DNA from: Oscillospiraceae bacterium | GTDB taxonomy: Bacteria; Bacillota; Clostridia; Oscillospirales; Ruminococcaceae | NCBI GenBank assembly: GCA_003516865.1 | Contig: DPBR01000048.1 | Span: 1 to 6,598, forward strand | Direction of reading: 5' to 3' | Length of the DNA stretch: 6,598 nt | Shown here: in pieces, positions 6,087-6,598 of the stretch | Layout: each line of letters opens with the position of its first letter | Position numbering within the stretch: position 1 is the first letter of the stretch | Position numbers and translations under genes: made by a program | Notes under the pieces: generated by a model | What the model saw: the letters and a program-made list of their open reading frames with translations, nothing else | What the model was told of the DNA's origin: nothing | The model's database searches: none

Positions 6087-6437
6087 ATGAACAAGACAAT
6101 CAAATCGGTTATGGCAGTTCTCGTTATCCTTACGCTTTGCGTTGGTCTGCTCGCGGGCTGCGGCGGAAGCAGCATTGTAGGCGACTGGAAGGTTACCGGT
6201 GCAGAGGCTATGGGACAGAGCGTAGACCCCGCTGAAATGGGCGATACCTCGACCGCTATCGTAACGTTCAACGCGGACGGCACAATCACTTCCAACGGTC
6301 AGAGCGGCGGAACCTGGAAGCTCGACGGCGACAAGCTCTCCATCACCGACAGCGGAATTACTCTTACCGGTACATTTAACGGCACCAACATCACTATTGA
6401 TATGGGATTTGCAAAGGTTATTTATTCCCGCGCTTAA
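6087..6437 (+). CDS. Small secreted lipoprotein with a lipocalin-like beta-rich domain
   Basis: A 116-residue protein. The N-terminus has a lysine-containing MNKTIKS, a hydrophobic core (8-22), and a lipobox LAGC (22-25). It should therefore be cut before C25, lipidated and anchored on the outer face of the membrane. After a short Gly/Ser linker (GGSS), residues 30-116 are rich in short alternating strands: IVGDWKVTG, STAIVTFNADGTITSN, GTWKLDGDKLSI, GITLTGTFNGTNITI, and a final KVIYSRA. This G-W-K start and T-W-K-L-D-G-D-K-L pattern is typical of small lipocalin-like lipoproteins of clostridia; no ligand can be named. The ATG at 6087 has GAGGTGG at 6077-6083. A longer in-frame TTG start at 6003 is rejected because it lies inside the -35 element. 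The gene is monocistronic between a consensus promoter and a terminator. Confidence 0.88.
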   Translation: MNKTIKSVMAVLVILTLCVGLLAGCGGSSIVGDWKVTGAEAMGQSVDPAEMGDTSTAIVTFNADGTITSNGQSGGTWKLDGDKLSITDSGITLTGTFNGTNITIDMGFAKVIYSRA

Positions 6438-6460
6438 TCGGTTTACCCGATAATGCAATG

Positions 6461-6489
6461 AAACCCTCGCTTAAACGCGGGGGTTTTTT
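6461..6489 (+). terminator. Rho-independent terminator of the lipoprotein gene
   Basis: AAACCCTCGC (6461-6470) pairs with GCGGGGGTTT (6477-6486) as a 10-bp stem with one T-G wobble and a 6-nt loop (TTAAAC). A T-run at 6484-6489 follows. A smaller hairpin, ATCGG/CCGAT (6437-6441 and 6447-6451), lies between the stop codon and the terminator. The T-run faces only the plus strand. Confidence 0.93.
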
Positions 6490-6490
6490 G

Positions 6491-6519
6491 TTGACTTTTT
6501 CATTAAAATGTGTTATAAT
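6491..6519 (+). promoter_or_regulatory. Sigma-A promoter of leuS
   Basis: TTGACT (6491-6496, one mismatch), a 17-nt spacer, and TATAAT (6514-6519) with a TG extension (TGTTATAAT). The start of transcription should be near 6526, only about 26 nt before the leuS ATG. The -35 begins one base after the preceding terminator's T-run. Confidence 0.88.
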
Positions 6520-6551
6520 ATTGCTATCTTTTATTGAAAGGAATTATCACT

Positions 6552-6598
6552 ATGAAGTATGACTTCCAAGCCATTGAAAGCAAATGGCAGAAATACTG
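6552..6598 (+). CDS. leuS: Leucyl-tRNA synthetase, first 15 codons (continues beyond the window)
   Basis: The visible peptide is MKYDFQAIESKWQKY, followed by TG, probably a Trp codon. This matches the highly conserved bacterial LeuS N-terminus of the type MxYDFxAIExKWQKYW. AAGGA at 6538-6542 is placed 9 nt before the ATG. LeuS is a class Ia synthetase that charges tRNA-Leu in the cytoplasm. It has its own promoter at 6491-6519 and no T-box leader. Only the N-terminal tag is visible, so the identification rests on that short signature. Confidence 0.88.
   Translation, partial: MKYDFQAIESKWQKY

Overview
The window reads as a chromosomal stretch of a low-GC-type Gram-positive (Bacillota), most likely a clostridial, Ruminococcaceae/Oscillospiraceae-like anaerobe. 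The grounds are the gene families (bacterial RqcH, TrmK, DUF1858, a TMEM164/YwaF-like membrane protein), strong AGGAGG-type ribosome binding sites, three clean sigma-A promoters with 17-base spacers, AT-rich intergenic DNA around GC-rich genes, and frequent TTG starts. The exact species cannot be read from the sequence.

Minus strand, right to left (about 5063 to 1): a sigma-A promoter (5035-5063) drives a tightly packed five-gene operon. Its order is a 66-residue DUF1858 redox-disulfide protein, the tRNA m1A22 methyltransferase TrmK, a Nif3-like dinuclear metal protein, the ribosome-quality-control factor RqcH (NFACT family), and valyl-tRNA synthetase ValS, which is cut off at the left edge. 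Junctions are 2 nt, a 4-nt ATGA overlap, 11 nt and 4 nt, so the genes are almost certainly co-transcribed and partly translationally coupled. Three of the five act on tRNA or on stalled ribosomes.

Plus strand, left to right (5141 to 6598): a 249-residue polytopic membrane protein of the TIGR02206/YwaF/TMEM164-like family starts at a TTG behind a strong Shine-Dalgarno. Next comes a self-contained unit: a perfect-consensus promoter, a possible 5' stem-loop, a 116-residue lipoprotein and a Rho-independent terminator. One base after the terminator's T-run a further sigma-A promoter begins, and it reads into the first 15 codons of leucyl-tRNA synthetase LeuS.

Neither valS nor leuS has room directly upstream for a T-box leader, which is notable for aminoacyl-tRNA synthetase genes of Bacillota. 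I found no mobile element, CRISPR array, tRNA, rRNA or broken gene. I did not find a convincing wholly new system. The observations most worth following are the tRNA/ribosome-rescue operon headed by a small cysteine protein, the orphan lipoprotein transcription unit, and the bacterial TMEM164-like protein.
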